Source: an uncultured Phocaeicola sp.
GTDB taxonomy: Bacteria > Bacteroidota > Bacteroidia > Bacteroidales > Bacteroidaceae
Assembly: GCA_948956705.1 (NCBI GenBank)
Contig: CARCZS010000017.1
Location: 1-58,316, forward strand
Reading direction: 5' to 3'
DNA: 58,316 nt
Shown in pieces: positions 27,785 through 36,873 of this stretch. The notes beneath the pieces are model-generated. The model made no database searches. It saw only the letters and a program-made list of their open reading frames with translations, and was not told the origin of the DNA. Within the stretch, counting starts at the first letter, position 1; every line of letters starts with the position of its first letter. Made by a program: the position numbers and the translations under genes.

Positions 27785-28057
27785 CAAAAAGAAATTGAAC
27801 AACCTAACAAATCTGCAATAAAAAGATAATATTTTTGCAAAATGTCACTGAATAAACAAATATTAATAATTTGAAGTTTTCGGTATGTAACAGAATATAT
27901 CTAAGGGGGAGAAAAAGGGCCTCATGTATTTATTTTGAATAATAGGGGAGTAGCGGGGAAATGACAGTTGTTTATTTCTGTGTTATCGGGTTGGCGGTCT
28001 TTGGGGAGGAAGGGGATAAACAGGGGCTTGAGCGTACGATAATGATAGGCGGATAAA
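27785..28057. other. Intergenic stretch without recognised features
   Basis: A-rich then G-rich sequence between the DUF3836 promoter and the polA terminator. I see no gene, strong hairpin or repeat shared with the rest of the window. Confidence 0.5.
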
Positions 28058-28085
28058 AAAGGAGACCAAACGAATGGTCTCCTTT
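28058..28085. terminator. polA terminator
   Basis: AAAGGAGACCA, loop of 6, TGGTCTCCTTT. On the minus strand it continues into a T-run (TTTTTTATCC), 42 bases after the polA stop. Confidence 0.85.
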
Positions 28086-28127
28086 AATATGTTGTGATAT
28101 AGCGTATTGTCTGCTTATGTACTTTTG

Positions 28128-30992
28128 TTAATGTGCTTCCAGCCAATTATTTCCCCAGCCGCAGTCTGCCTTTAAAGGTACTTGCATCAGATAGGCTTTT
28201 TCCATTTCTTCCATTACAATCTGCTGTACTTTTTCCTTTTCTTCGGGCACAACGCTGAAGTTTAACTCATCATGCACCTGAAGTATCATTTTTGAGCGTA
28301 TACTTTCAGATTGAAAGCGTTGGAATATCTTAATCATGGCTACCTTGATAATGTCGGCTGCACTTCCCTGAATGGGAGCGTTTATGGCATTTCGCTCAGC
28401 ATATCCGCGTACTACGGCATTGCGTGAATTGATGTCCGGCAAGAAACGTTTACGGCCGAAGATGGTTTCGATGTAACCGTTGGCACGTGCTCGTTCGATA
28501 CTTTTCTCCATATATTCCTTGATTTGCGGATAGGTCTCGAAATAGCCGTCTATCAGTTCTTTAGCTTCTTGGCGGGGAACATTCATGCGTTCTGCTAGTC
28601 CGAACACCGAGATGCCGTAGATAATACCGAAATTGGCGGTTTTGGCTTTACTGCGTTGTTCGCGCGTCACGTCTTCGATGGCTATTTTATATACTTTGGC
28701 GGCTGTGGCGGCATGGATGTCGTCTCCTTCGCGGAAGGCTTCTATCATATTTTTGTCACCGCTTAAGTGGGCCATGATGCGGAGCTCTATCTGAGAATAG
28801 TCGGCAGAGAAAAACTCGCATCCGTCTTCCGGGATGAATGCTTTGCGGATTTCTTTACCGTCTTCGTTGCGGATAGGGATATTTTGCAGGTTCGGGTTAC
28901 TCGAACTGAGGCGCCCTGTGGCGGTTACCGTCTGGTTGAAAGACGTATGTATTTTGCCTGTTTCCGGATTAATAAGCAGGGGTAGGGCATCGATATAGGT
29001 TCCGAGTAGTTTCTTCAGTCCTCGATGTTCCAGAATCTTGCCCACTATTTCATGCTTTCCGCGCAGACTTTCCAATACTTCCTCACTGGTCACGTATTGG
29101 CCGGTCTTTGTTTTTTTCGCTTTTTCTACGATGTGTAACTTGTCAAACAAGACTTCTCCCACTTGTTTGGGCGATGCAATGTTGAAGTCTGTCCCTGCCA
29201 ACCGGTGCACTTCTTCTTCTATTTGATTCATGCGGGCTGTGAAATGCTCCGAGGTTTGTTTCAGTGCTTCCGTGTCTACACGCACGCCATTTCTTTCCAT
29301 ATAGGCAAGGACGGGTACTAGGGGCATCTCTATTTCGTAGAAGAGTTTTTCGGCTCCTTGCTCTTTCAGTTCCTTCTCTAGTGCATGCTTTAGCTTTAAG
29401 GTGACATCGGCATCCTCGCACGCGTACTTATATATAGCTTCGGGAGGGAGGTCACGCATATTCTTTTGGCTTTTGCCTTTAGGTCCGATGAGCTCTTCTA
29501 TATGAATCGTCTGATAATGCAGATAGATTTCTGCCAGATAGTCCATGTTATGGCGCAGTTCGGGTTGCAGCACGTAGTGTGCTACCATGGTGTCGAACAG
29601 CGGACCGCAAACTTCCACTCCGTAGTTGCTTAGCACCAACATATCGTACTTGATATTTTGTCCCACTTTCAGTGCTCCTGCTTTTTCAAATACCGGTCGG
29701 AACTCATTAACAATTTTTTGTGCTTCTTCTTGTTCGGCGGGAATGGGAACATAGAAAGCTTGGTTTTCGGCGTAGCTGAAACTCATTCCTACCAGTTTGG
29801 CGGTGATAGGGTCGGTTCCTGTTGTTTCCGTGTCTAGACTGAAAGTTTCTTTTGTAAGTAACTTTTGTATTAAATCGACTCTTTTCTCTTCTGTATCAAC
29901 GAGTTGATAGTCGTATTTTAAGTTTTCTAAACATGCGAGATTTGAATAATTTCCGCTTCCTGTATTCTCGTCTTCAAATTCTGCAAAGAGATTGCCTTGC
30001 GATGAAGCCTGTGAAGATGACGAAGGGCTCGGCTGGTCAAATAACGAAGGTTGGTCACCGAAAAGTGAGCCTTGTGCATTGCCGTGTGACTTTGAAGCCG
30101 CACTTGCCGAAGCCGTTTTCTTTTCACGGTTAAAAACGCGGTCGATGAGTGTGCGGAATTCCATTTCCTCAAAAATCTTCCGAAGTTCTTCTTCGTTGGG
30201 TTCTTCACGTTTCAGCTCGTCCATGTTCAGCGCAATGGGAACGTCGATTTTAATGGTCGCCAGAAATTTGGAGAACTCAATCATTTTTCGATTAGTTTCC
30301 ACCTTTGTCTTCAGTGCGCCTTTCAACTCATCGGTGTGGGAGAGGAGGTTCTCAATGCTTCCATATTGGGCGATGAGTTTTTGTGCCGTCTTTTCTCCCA
30401 CGCCCGGACAGCCGGGGATGTTGTCGGATGAGTCACCCATTAATCCCAGCATATCGATGACTTGGGCCGGCGACTGGATATCAAACTTCGCTTTTACCTG
30501 TTCTATCCCCATTACCTCAAATTCTTTGTCACCATATTTGGGACGGTACATAAACACATAATCACTCACCAGTTGGCCATAATCCTTGTCGGGAGTCATC
30601 ATATAAGTTGTGATGCCGCGCCGTCCGGCTTCGGTAGCCAATGTACCGATTACATCATCGGCTTCATAACCTGAAACCTCAAGAATGGGAATGCGGTAAG
30701 CGCGGATAATGTCCTTTATAATAGGTGCGGACAAACGGATTGCCTCCGGCGTTTCTTCGCGCTGGGCCTTGTATTGTTCGTATGCTTCGTGGCGGAAAGT
30801 AGGTCCGGCAGGGTCGAATGCTACACCAATGTGTGTCGGGTTTTCTTTTTTCAATACATCCTCCAGCGTATTGACAAAGCCGAGTACGGCTGAAGTGTTG
30901 AAACCCTTGGAGTTAATACGCGGGCTTTTGATGAAAGCGTAGTATGCGCGATATATCAATGCATAAGCATCCAGCAGAAAAAGTTTGTCCAT
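28128..30992 (-). CDS. polA: DNA polymerase I
   Basis: A 954-residue repair and Okazaki-processing polymerase. The 5'-3' exonuclease (1-about 290) starts LFLLDAYALIYRAYYAF with GYEADDVIGTLA and MGDSSDNIPGCPGVG. A low-complexity Ser/Gln linker (about 295-345) is longer than in E. coli. The 3'-5' exonuclease keeps its acidic residues (FSLDTETTGTDP, YACEDADVT), so proofreading is probably active. The polymerase has DYSQIELRIMAHLSGD, KTANFGIIYG and VHDELNF. Single gene with a clear terminator. Confidence 0.98.
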   Translation of the reverse strand: MDKLFLLDAYALIYRAYYAFIKSPRINSKGFNTSAVLGFVNTLEDVLKKENPTHIGVAFDPAGPTFRHEAYEQYKAQREETPEAIRLSAPIIKDIIRAYRIPILEVSGYEADDVIGTLATEAGRRGITTYMMTPDKDYGQLVSDYVFMYRPKYGDKEFEVMGIEQVKAKFDIQSPAQVIDMLGLMGDSSDNIPGCPGVGEKTAQKLIAQYGSIENLLSHTDELKGALKTKVETNRKMIEFSKFLATIKIDVPIALNMDELKREEPNEEELRKIFEEMEFRTLIDRVFNREKKTASASAASKSHGNAQGSLFGDQPSLFDQPSPSSSSQASSQGNLFAEFEDENTGSGNYSNLACLENLKYDYQLVDTEEKRVDLIQKLLTKETFSLDTETTGTDPITAKLVGMSFSYAENQAFYVPIPAEQEEAQKIVNEFRPVFEKAGALKVGQNIKYDMLVLSNYGVEVCGPLFDTMVAHYVLQPELRHNMDYLAEIYLHYQTIHIEELIGPKGKSQKNMRDLPPEAIYKYACEDADVTLKLKHALEKELKEQGAEKLFYEIEMPLVPVLAYMERNGVRVDTEALKQTSEHFTARMNQIEEEVHRLAGTDFNIASPKQVGEVLFDKLHIVEKAKKTKTGQYVTSEEVLESLRGKHEIVGKILEHRGLKKLLGTYIDALPLLINPETGKIHTSFNQTVTATGRLSSSNPNLQNIPIRNEDGKEIRKAFIPEDGCEFFSADYSQIELRIMAHLSGDKNMIEAFREGDDIHAATAAKVYKIAIEDVTREQRSKAKTANFGIIYGISVFGLAERMNVPRQEAKELIDGYFETYPQIKEYMEKSIERARANGYIETIFGRKRFLPDINSRNAVVRGYAERNAINAPIQGSAADIIKVAMIKIFQRFQSESIRSKMILQVHDELNFSVVPEEKEKVQQIVMEEMEKAYLMQVPLKADCGWGNNWLEAH

Positions 30993-31058
30993 TCTTAAAA
31001 ATCTTTAGTTTTTTCATGGTAAAAGTACAAAAAAATACCGTATTCCGCGTTTTATTAC

Positions 31059-31066
31059 TACTTTTG
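31059..31066 (+). promoter_or_regulatory. -7 box of the polyprenyl synthase gene
   Basis: TACTTTTG, 18 bases before the ATG at 31084. It overlaps the longer in-frame reading from 31066 and so supports the later start. Confidence 0.55.
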
Positions 31067-31083
31067 TGCTCAAATTAACCTGT

Positions 31084-32058
31084 ATGGAGAAGTTACAGCA
31101 AATCAAATTGCCTATTATTAAGGAGTTTGAAGAGTTCAAATCCTTGTTTGACGCTTCGCTCCAAAGCTCCAATCCTTTACTTAGTGAGGTGCTGACCTAT
31201 ATTAAGCAGAGGAATGGCAAGATGATGCGTCCTATCCTGACGTTGCTGATGGCCAAATTATTCGGTGAAATCAATCATTCTACACTTCATGCCGCTCTTT
31301 CGCTGGAGTTGCTTCACACGGCAAGTCTGGTGCATGACGATGTGGTGGACGAAAGCGATAAGCGACGCGGGCAGTCGTCGGTGAATGCTATCTATAATAA
31401 TAAGGTATCTGTATTGGTGGGAGACTATATGTTGGCTACCAGTCTGAAGCATTCTGCCATGACGGGTTCTATCCGTATTGTTGATTTGGTGGCACGGCTG
31501 GGGCAAAATCTTGCAGAAGGTGAGATTATCCAGTTGACCAATATCAATGCTTCCGAGTTTTCCGAAGAAGTTTATTATGATGTGATTCGTAAGAAGACAG
31601 CCGCTCTCTTTACAGCCAGTGCCGAAGCCGGGGCTGTAGCGGTCGACTCTTCCGATGAAATGGTGAAAAATGCACGGTTGTTTGGTGAGATGATTGGGAT
31701 TGCTTTCCAGATTAAGGATGATATCTTCGATTATTATTCTCCCGATGAGATAGGCAAGCCGACCGGCAATGATATGCATGAGGGTAAGTTGACATTACCG
31801 GCATTGCATGTTCTGAATACTTTGGGGGATGAGCGGATGTGCCAATTGGCGCTTCGCATTAAATCCTTGGACGCCACAGATGCAGAAATATCCCTTTTCA
31901 TCGATTATGTGAAGAAGAATGGCGGTATAGAGTATGCTAAACAGGTGATGGTGGACTATCGTAATAAAGCATTGGAGTTGCTTCCTTCCACAGCCGACAC
32001 AGGCATTAAAGATGCTTTGACTGCTTATATTGATTACGTGATAGAACGGGAAAAATAG
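31084..32058 (+). CDS. All-trans polyprenyl diphosphate synthase
   Basis: A 324-residue long-chain E-prenyl diphosphate synthase (octaprenyl/menaquinone side-chain type). The first Asp-rich motif is LVHDDVVDESDKRRG, the second FQIKDDIFDYYS, with GKLTLPAL following. Residues before the first motif are small and bulky mixed, so chain length cannot be read reliably. It would supply the menaquinone tail. Single gene, divergent from polA. The start MEKLQQIKLP is chosen over 31066 because of the promoter. Confidence 0.93.
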   Translation: MEKLQQIKLPIIKEFEEFKSLFDASLQSSNPLLSEVLTYIKQRNGKMMRPILTLLMAKLFGEINHSTLHAALSLELLHTASLVHDDVVDESDKRRGQSSVNAIYNNKVSVLVGDYMLATSLKHSAMTGSIRIVDLVARLGQNLAEGEIIQLTNINASEFSEEVYYDVIRKKTAALFTASAEAGAVAVDSSDEMVKNARLFGEMIGIAFQIKDDIFDYYSPDEIGKPTGNDMHEGKLTLPALHVLNTLGDERMCQLALRIKSLDATDAEISLFIDYVKKNGGIEYAKQVMVDYRNKALELLPSTADTGIKDALTAYIDYVIEREK

Positions 32059-32151
32059 CCCTCACCTCAAGCTGGAATAGGGAATTGCTTCAAGCGTTTT
32101 TTAGATGGACAGGTAATTTAATTTCCGAAGGGAGACTTTCTCAAAACAATA

Positions 32152-32338
32152 GGGACACTTTATGAAAACAATGGAAACAACTTTCCCAAACAATGCCCAT
32201 TGTTTGGGGGTATGATGGTGTCGTTAAAAGCAAGAGAAAAAGCCGTATCATTACTCGCGACAGAGTTTGATACGGCTCTTTTAAGTTTGGTAGTTACAAT
32301 CTGTAACTTTTCGGAAGGGGCATTTTTGTTTCGACACA
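32152..32338. repeat. Intergenic cassette: AAACAAT palindrome, hairpin terminator and GACACA end
   Basis: It contains AAACAATAG (32153), the perfect palindrome AAACAATGCCCATTGTTT (32188-32205) followed by GGGGG, and ends in GTTTCGACACA (32328-32338), the same end as at 39241-39251. The same palindrome type with a G-run occurs at 19307-19322. Between them is the terminator listed separately. Confidence 0.5.
32237..32284. terminator. Bidirectional terminator between the polyprenyl synthase gene and deoC
   Basis: GAAAAAGCCGTATCA pairs with TGATACGGCTCTTTT around a 17-base loop, with A and T tracts on either side. It lies between convergent genes. Confidence 0.75.
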
Positions 32339-32373
32339 TTTACCCTCATCGATAATGGTGGCGTATGCGGCTC

Positions 32374-33315
32374 TTAGAAGAACTTGGTTTCCTGACCGAC
32401 AATCTCGGAAAGGAGCAGATTGGCCAGGCGGCTTGTTCCCAAACGGAATAATTCATTGGTCAACCATTCTTTACCCAATATTTCTTTTACGATGGTGTAG
32501 TATACCAGTGCATCGTGCACGGTATTGATACCTCCTGCAGGTTTGAAGCCGACCTTTCTGCCCGTAGCCATATAATATTCTTTGATGGCTTCGCACATCA
32601 CATAGGCCGCTTCGGGAGTGGCGGCAGGATTCTCTTTGCCGGTAGAGGTCTTGATGAAGTCTGCACCCGAATACATCGATAAAATGGATGCCTTCTTAAT
32701 GTTGGAAGCATTTCCGAGTGCTCCTGTTTCCAGAATTACTTTCAAATGCTTGTCTCCGCATACTGCTTTTAATTCTTCGATTTCATCGCACATTCCTTCG
32801 TAGTCACCTGTCAGGAACTTACCGACCGAGATGACAATGTCTATTTCGTCTGCACCGCTATGAATAGCCATGGCTGTTTCTGCTACTTTCACTTCAATGA
32901 ATGTCTGTGAAGAGGGAAATCCCCCCGATACACAGGCAATGTTTACCTTGTCGGCTTCCAGCGTATCATTTACTATCTCTGCCATATTGGGGTAAACACA
33001 AATGGCGGCTACATTGTCCAAATCGGGATATTTATCAACGAAATCGTTCACCTTCTCGGTAAATTTCATCACACTTTCTTCCGAGTCGGTACACTTTAAC
33101 GTGGTGAGGTCAATGCAATGGAAGAGGAATTTCTTAACTTCCGGTGTATTGTTTTCAGCCAGATACTCTTCGATGAAATGGGCTACTTTTGCTTTTACAT
33201 CTTCATCATTCAGATGGGTGTTGTATTTGGCAAGTGCTTCCATATACTTGTCATGAGCGTCTTCGTGTCCGTGGTCATGTTCGTGACCGTGGCTACAATC
33301 GTGGTTATGTTCCAT
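32374..33315 (-). CDS. deoC: Deoxyribose-phosphate aldolase with His-rich N-terminus
   Basis: Cleaves 2-deoxyribose 5-phosphate to glyceraldehyde 3-phosphate and acetaldehyde. The Schiff-base Lys lies in ADFIKTSTGK, with ETGALGNAS and GFKPAGGI nearby. It has 313 residues, against roughly 220-260 for typical DeoC. The extra N-terminal part begins MEHNHDCSHGHEHDHGHED, ten His/Cys metal ligands in 19 residues, then a helical extension. The extension may bind Zn or Ni. Last gene of uvrC-dtd-mazG-like-deoC. Confidence 0.95.
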   Translation of the reverse strand: MEHNHDCSHGHEHDHGHEDAHDKYMEALAKYNTHLNDEDVKAKVAHFIEEYLAENNTPEVKKFLFHCIDLTTLKCTDSEESVMKFTEKVNDFVDKYPDLDNVAAICVYPNMAEIVNDTLEADKVNIACVSGGFPSSQTFIEVKVAETAMAIHSGADEIDIVISVGKFLTGDYEGMCDEIEELKAVCGDKHLKVILETGALGNASNIKKASILSMYSGADFIKTSTGKENPAATPEAAYVMCEAIKEYYMATGRKVGFKPAGGINTVHDALVYYTIVKEILGKEWLTNELFRLGTSRLANLLLSEIVGQETKFF

Positions 33316-33321
33316 AATTTT

Positions 33322-33642
33322 TTATAATTTGGGGTTGTTTTTATGTCTGTCCTTGTCTCGGTTTGTTTTCTTTTCGAGATTCCGATGAAAGGCTTCCGTC
33401 AGGTCTACACCTGTCTGGTTGGCGAGGCAGAGAAGCACCCAAAGCACATCGGCCATTTCGTCTGCAAGGTTACATTTTTCACCTTCCTTGAAGGATTGGT
33501 CACCATATTTACGTGCCATGATGCGGGCCAGCTCACCCACTTCTTCAGTCAGTACGGCCATATTGGTCAGTTCGCTGAAGTAGCGCACACCGTATGTCTT
33601 AATCCAGCGGTCTACTTCTTTCTGTGCTTCTTCCAGTGTCAT
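33322..33642 (-). CDS. MazG-like nucleotide pyrophosphohydrolase
   Basis: A 106-residue all-alpha NTP pyrophosphatase. The metal-binding signature is EEVGELAR with ADEMADVLWVLLCLAN, an EExxE/ExxD pair. It probably hydrolyses non-canonical dNTPs or NTPs. It starts 1 base after the dtd stop and ends 6 bases before the deoC ATG. Confidence 0.9.
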   Translation of the reverse strand: MTLEEAQKEVDRWIKTYGVRYFSELTNMAVLTEEVGELARIMARKYGDQSFKEGEKCNLADEMADVLWVLLCLANQTGVDLTEAFHRNLEKKTNRDKDRHKNNPKL

Positions 33643-33643
33643 A

Positions 33644-34096
33644 TTATTCTTTGTTTTTTGAGTCCATACATATAGTAACAGGGCCGTTGTTCAGAAGTTC
33701 AACTTTCATGTCGGCTCCGAATTCTCCTGTGCCTACTTCACGTCCAAGGGCGATGCTGAGTTCGTTGCAGAAGTATTCATATAAAGGAATGGCTGTTTCA
33801 GGCCGTGCCGCACGGATGTAAGAGGGGCGATTGCCTTTCTTATAGGATGCGAATAAAGTAAATTGGCTGATAACCAATATGTTACCTTCAGCCTCGAGGA
33901 TGGACTTATTCATTACTCCATTTTCATCATCAAACACTCTCAGACCAATAACCTTTTTGCATAGCCAGTCTGCATCTTCCTGATTGTCAGCTTCTTCAAT
34001 GCCTACCAATATCATTAATCCTTCTTCTATGGCCGACTTGCAGACCCCATCGATGGTGACGGATGCATGGCTTACTCGTTGTATAACTATTCTCAT
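33644..34096 (-). CDS. dtd: D-aminoacyl-tRNA deacylase
   Basis: Removes D-amino acids (and Gly from tRNA-Ala) from mischarged tRNA. 150 residues starting MRIVIQRVSHASVTIDG. The catalytic region contains SQFTLFASYKKGNRPSY (SQFTL motif) and the cis-Gly-Pro type loop NNGPVTI near the C-terminus. Operon with uvrC and the MazG-like gene. Confidence 0.97.
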   Translation of the reverse strand: MRIVIQRVSHASVTIDGVCKSAIEEGLMILVGIEEADNQEDADWLCKKVIGLRVFDDENGVMNKSILEAEGNILVISQFTLFASYKKGNRPSYIRAARPETAIPLYEYFCNELSIALGREVGTGEFGADMKVELLNNGPVTICMDSKNKE

Positions 34097-34153
34097 ATTT
34101 TATTTTTTATCGTTTCTTGCAGGTAGTATAGATGCAAAGGTAGAAAATCCCTT

Positions 34154-35977
34154 TTATTCTGTAAGGCTTTCTTTGATATTTTTAGCGGCGGCTTCGCCCA
34201 CTACGGCAGCTATTTCTTCTAGTGTGGCTTTTTTAATGCGTGCCACGCTCTTAAACGTTTTTAGAAGGGCGGATTTACGCTTCTCGCCGATTCCCGGAAT
34301 ACTGTCCAAAGCAGAGGCTACCTGACTCTTGCTCCGTTTGTCACGATGGAAAGTGATGGCGAACCGATGTACTTCGTCTTGTATATTCTCTAGAAGATGA
34401 AATAACGGTGTACTTTGTTTAATGCCGATGGTAAGTGGAGGAAATCCGTAAAGCAGTTCCGAGGTGCGGTGTCTGCGGTCTTTGGCAAGTCCGGCAATGG
34501 GAATATTCAGATGAAGTTCGTCTTCAATCACTTCACGAACGACCTCCATTTGCCCCTTTCCACCGTCAGTAATGATGAGGTCGGGCAGGGGAGAACCTTC
34601 CTCGACGGCACGAGTATAGCGGCGTCGGACAACTTCCTTCATGGAGGCATAATCATCGGGGCCTTCTACCGTTTTAATATTAAACTTGCGATAGTCCTGT
34701 TTGCTGGGCTTACCCATTTTGAACACCACACAGGCGGCTACGGCATCCGAGCCTTGGATATTGGAGTTATCGAAACATTCGATGTGGACAGGCATTTTCT
34801 CCATGTGCAGTTGGTCTTGTATTTCTTTCAGGATGCGCACTTTCTTTTGCTCGGGATTCAGCTTGTCCGCTTGTTTCAGACGGTCTACTTTATATTGCTT
34901 TACATTCATGACGGAAAGGTCGAGCAAGTGTTTCTTCTCACCTCTTTGGGGAATGGTGAAAGTTACATTGTTCATCTCCATATCCACCTCGAAAGGAACA
35001 ATAATCTCGCGTGAAGTACTGTTGTATCGTTCCCTCATTTCCACTATTCCCAATTGCAAAAGTTCTTCTTTGGTTTCATTCAAACGCTTTTTATATTCGA
35101 ATGTGAAGGCTTGGTTTATGCAACCGTTGGTGATGTGGAGGTAATTGATGTAAGCTGAGTTTTCATCCATTTCAATGGAAAATACATCGACATTATGAAT
35201 GATGGAATTGACAACCTCACTTTTGGAACGATAGGTCTCGATGAGGTCGTATTTTTCCTTTATCTTTTGCGCTTCTTCAAACTTCATTTCAGAAGCCAAA
35301 GCTTGCATCTCCTCCATGAGCAGGTCGCTCACAATTTGTGTATCACCTTTTAAAATTTCCTTGATTTCACTGATGTCTTTCAGGTAATCTTCGTGAGACT
35401 GGCGTCCTATGCACGGTCCCTTGCAATTCTTTATATGATACTCCAGACAGACATCAAACTTTCCGGCGTTGATATTCTCCGGGGTGAGGTTCAGTTTGCA
35501 GGTACGGATAGGATAGAGCTTTTTAATCAAATCGAGTACGGCATACATCGATGGAACATGACTATACGGGCCGTAATAACTGGAGCCGTTGCGTATAATC
35601 TTACGTGTCTTGAAGATGCGGGGAAAGTATTCGTTGCTTACGCAGATAGAAGGGTAGGTCTTGTCATCCTTCAGCATCACATTGTAACGCGGACGGTATT
35701 TCTTGATTAGGTTATTTTCGAGTAAGAGAGCATCCTCCTCCGTTTTCACTACGATATAACGGATATCTGCAATCTTGCTGACCAACACTCGGGTCTTTCC
35801 GTTAGGGTGTTCTCTGTTGAAATAAGAAGAGACTCTACGTTTTAAGTTCTTTGCCTTTCCAACGTAAATAATGGTTCCTTCAGCATTCAGATATTGATAA
35901 ATGCCGGGGCTTTCGGGAAGATTGAGAACAATTCCTCTCAGATATTCATTGGTGCTAATCTCTTCTTTTTTCTCCAT
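34154..35977 (-). CDS. uvrC: Excinuclease ABC subunit C
   Basis: Makes both incisions in nucleotide excision repair with UvrAB. The GIY-YIG nuclease is at 12-95 (ESPGIYQYL, IIYVGKAKNLKRRVSSYF). The Cys-rich segment (CLEYHIKNCKGPCIG), UVR motif (about 200-235), RNase H-like nuclease (ECFDNSNIQGSDAVAA, DLIITDGGKGQ) and two HhH motifs (LDSIPGIGEKRK) follow. 607 residues, typical. Head of uvrC-dtd-mazG-like-deoC. A MITE-like element sits upstream. Confidence 0.98.
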   Translation of the reverse strand: MEKKEEISTNEYLRGIVLNLPESPGIYQYLNAEGTIIYVGKAKNLKRRVSSYFNREHPNGKTRVLVSKIADIRYIVVKTEEDALLLENNLIKKYRPRYNVMLKDDKTYPSICVSNEYFPRIFKTRKIIRNGSSYYGPYSHVPSMYAVLDLIKKLYPIRTCKLNLTPENINAGKFDVCLEYHIKNCKGPCIGRQSHEDYLKDISEIKEILKGDTQIVSDLLMEEMQALASEMKFEEAQKIKEKYDLIETYRSKSEVVNSIIHNVDVFSIEMDENSAYINYLHITNGCINQAFTFEYKKRLNETKEELLQLGIVEMRERYNSTSREIIVPFEVDMEMNNVTFTIPQRGEKKHLLDLSVMNVKQYKVDRLKQADKLNPEQKKVRILKEIQDQLHMEKMPVHIECFDNSNIQGSDAVAACVVFKMGKPSKQDYRKFNIKTVEGPDDYASMKEVVRRRYTRAVEEGSPLPDLIITDGGKGQMEVVREVIEDELHLNIPIAGLAKDRRHRTSELLYGFPPLTIGIKQSTPLFHLLENIQDEVHRFAITFHRDKRSKSQVASALDSIPGIGEKRKSALLKTFKSVARIKKATLEEIAAVVGEAAAKNIKESLTE

Positions 35978-36115
35978 ATTGTTACAATGTTATTGTCTTG
36001 GGCTAAAGACGGATTTCATACGTCTATTCCAAAGGTTTATATACTATCTTTGGCTGTAGCGGTAATGTTTGGTTATTCGCAGCTATTCGCGAATACATTA
36101 TTCGGAATATGGGGT

Positions 36116-36257
36116 TGTGTCAAAATGTGGATAATACTGTCGTTTAGTTCGTAGGGGCCAGGTTCGCTCGCCCGAAAACAGTTTGCTTTGTGTCTTCGGG
36201 CAGGCAACCCCTGCCTCTACAGTTGACGATTGGATAGGCCATTTTAGTTTTGACACA
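36116..36257. repeat. MITE-like element with perfect 10-base terminal inverted repeats
   Basis: TGTGTCAAAA (36116-36125) and TTTTGACACA (36248-36257) bound 142 bases with a large internal palindrome (GTAGGGGC and GCCTCTAC arms; CGCCCGAA and TTCGGGCA arms). Its right 92 bases match 1-92. It encodes no transposase and shows no clear target duplication. It lies between apt and uvrC, where genes are otherwise tightly packed. Confidence 0.75.
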
Positions 36258-36290
36258 CCTCCAAAGTACATTTTTCGACTGCAGGCGAAG

Positions 36291-36815
36291 TTATAATTGC
36301 AGCAGTGTATCCACAGTGATATCTGCAGGGAATGCTTTTCTTCCGTTCAGCTCTTTTAATTCTATAATGAAATTGATATATGTTTTCTTGGCACCGCACT
36401 TCTGCACTAAGCGGTGAGTGGCTGCCATTGTTCCGCCTGTAGCCAATAAATCGTCGTGCAGCAAAACAACATCGTCTTCACTGATAGCATCCTTGTGTAT
36501 TTGGATGGTGTCGGTTCCGTATTCTTTAGCGTATGTTTCCTCCAATACTTCAGCGGGGAGCTTGCCCGGTTTACGTGCCATTACAAAACCTGCGCCTAAA
36601 CGTGCGGCCAAAGCACCACCCATGATGAAGCCTCGCGATTCGATACCCACCACTTTGGTGATGCCTTTGTCCTTGTACATCTCATACAATGTGTCCAACA
36701 TTTCTTGCATGCACTCGGCACTCTTGAACAGCGTAGTGACATCATAGAATAAAATACCCGGGATAGGAAAATCAGGTATTTCTCTTAAATTAGCTAATAG
36801 CGTTTCTTTGCTCAT
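36291..36815 (-). CDS. apt: Adenine phosphoribosyltransferase
   Basis: Salvages adenine to AMP with PRPP. 174 residues. GIESRGFIMGGALA and the PRPP motif VVLLHDDLLATGGTM are intact. It follows mnmG by 58 bases, with the parS site in between. Confidence 0.97.
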   Translation of the reverse strand: MSKETLLANLREIPDFPIPGILFYDVTTLFKSAECMQEMLDTLYEMYKDKGITKVVGIESRGFIMGGALAARLGAGFVMARKPGKLPAEVLEETYAKEYGTDTIQIHKDAISEDDVVLLHDDLLATGGTMAATHRLVQKCGAKKTYINFIIELKELNGRKAFPADITVDTLLQL

Positions 36816-36849
36816 AACCAGCGTTTTATTGTTTAATAATTAAATAACT

Positions 36850-36865
36850 TGTTTCACGTGAAACA
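36850..36865. promoter_or_regulatory. parS chromosome-partition site (ParB binding)
   Basis: TGTTTCACGTGAAACA is a perfect 16-base palindrome identical to the consensus bacterial parS. Sites of this kind are bound by ParB and usually lie near the replication origin, often close to mnmG, which is the adjacent gene. It sits in the 58-base gap between mnmG and apt. No second copy was seen in the window. Confidence 0.88.
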
Positions 36866-36873
36866 TTGCCTCT

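Noticed and set aside
36126..36134. TGTGGATAA, a perfect DnaA box, as part of an origin
   Set aside because: A single box inside a mobile-looking repeat; no cluster of boxes or AT-rich unwinding region nearby.
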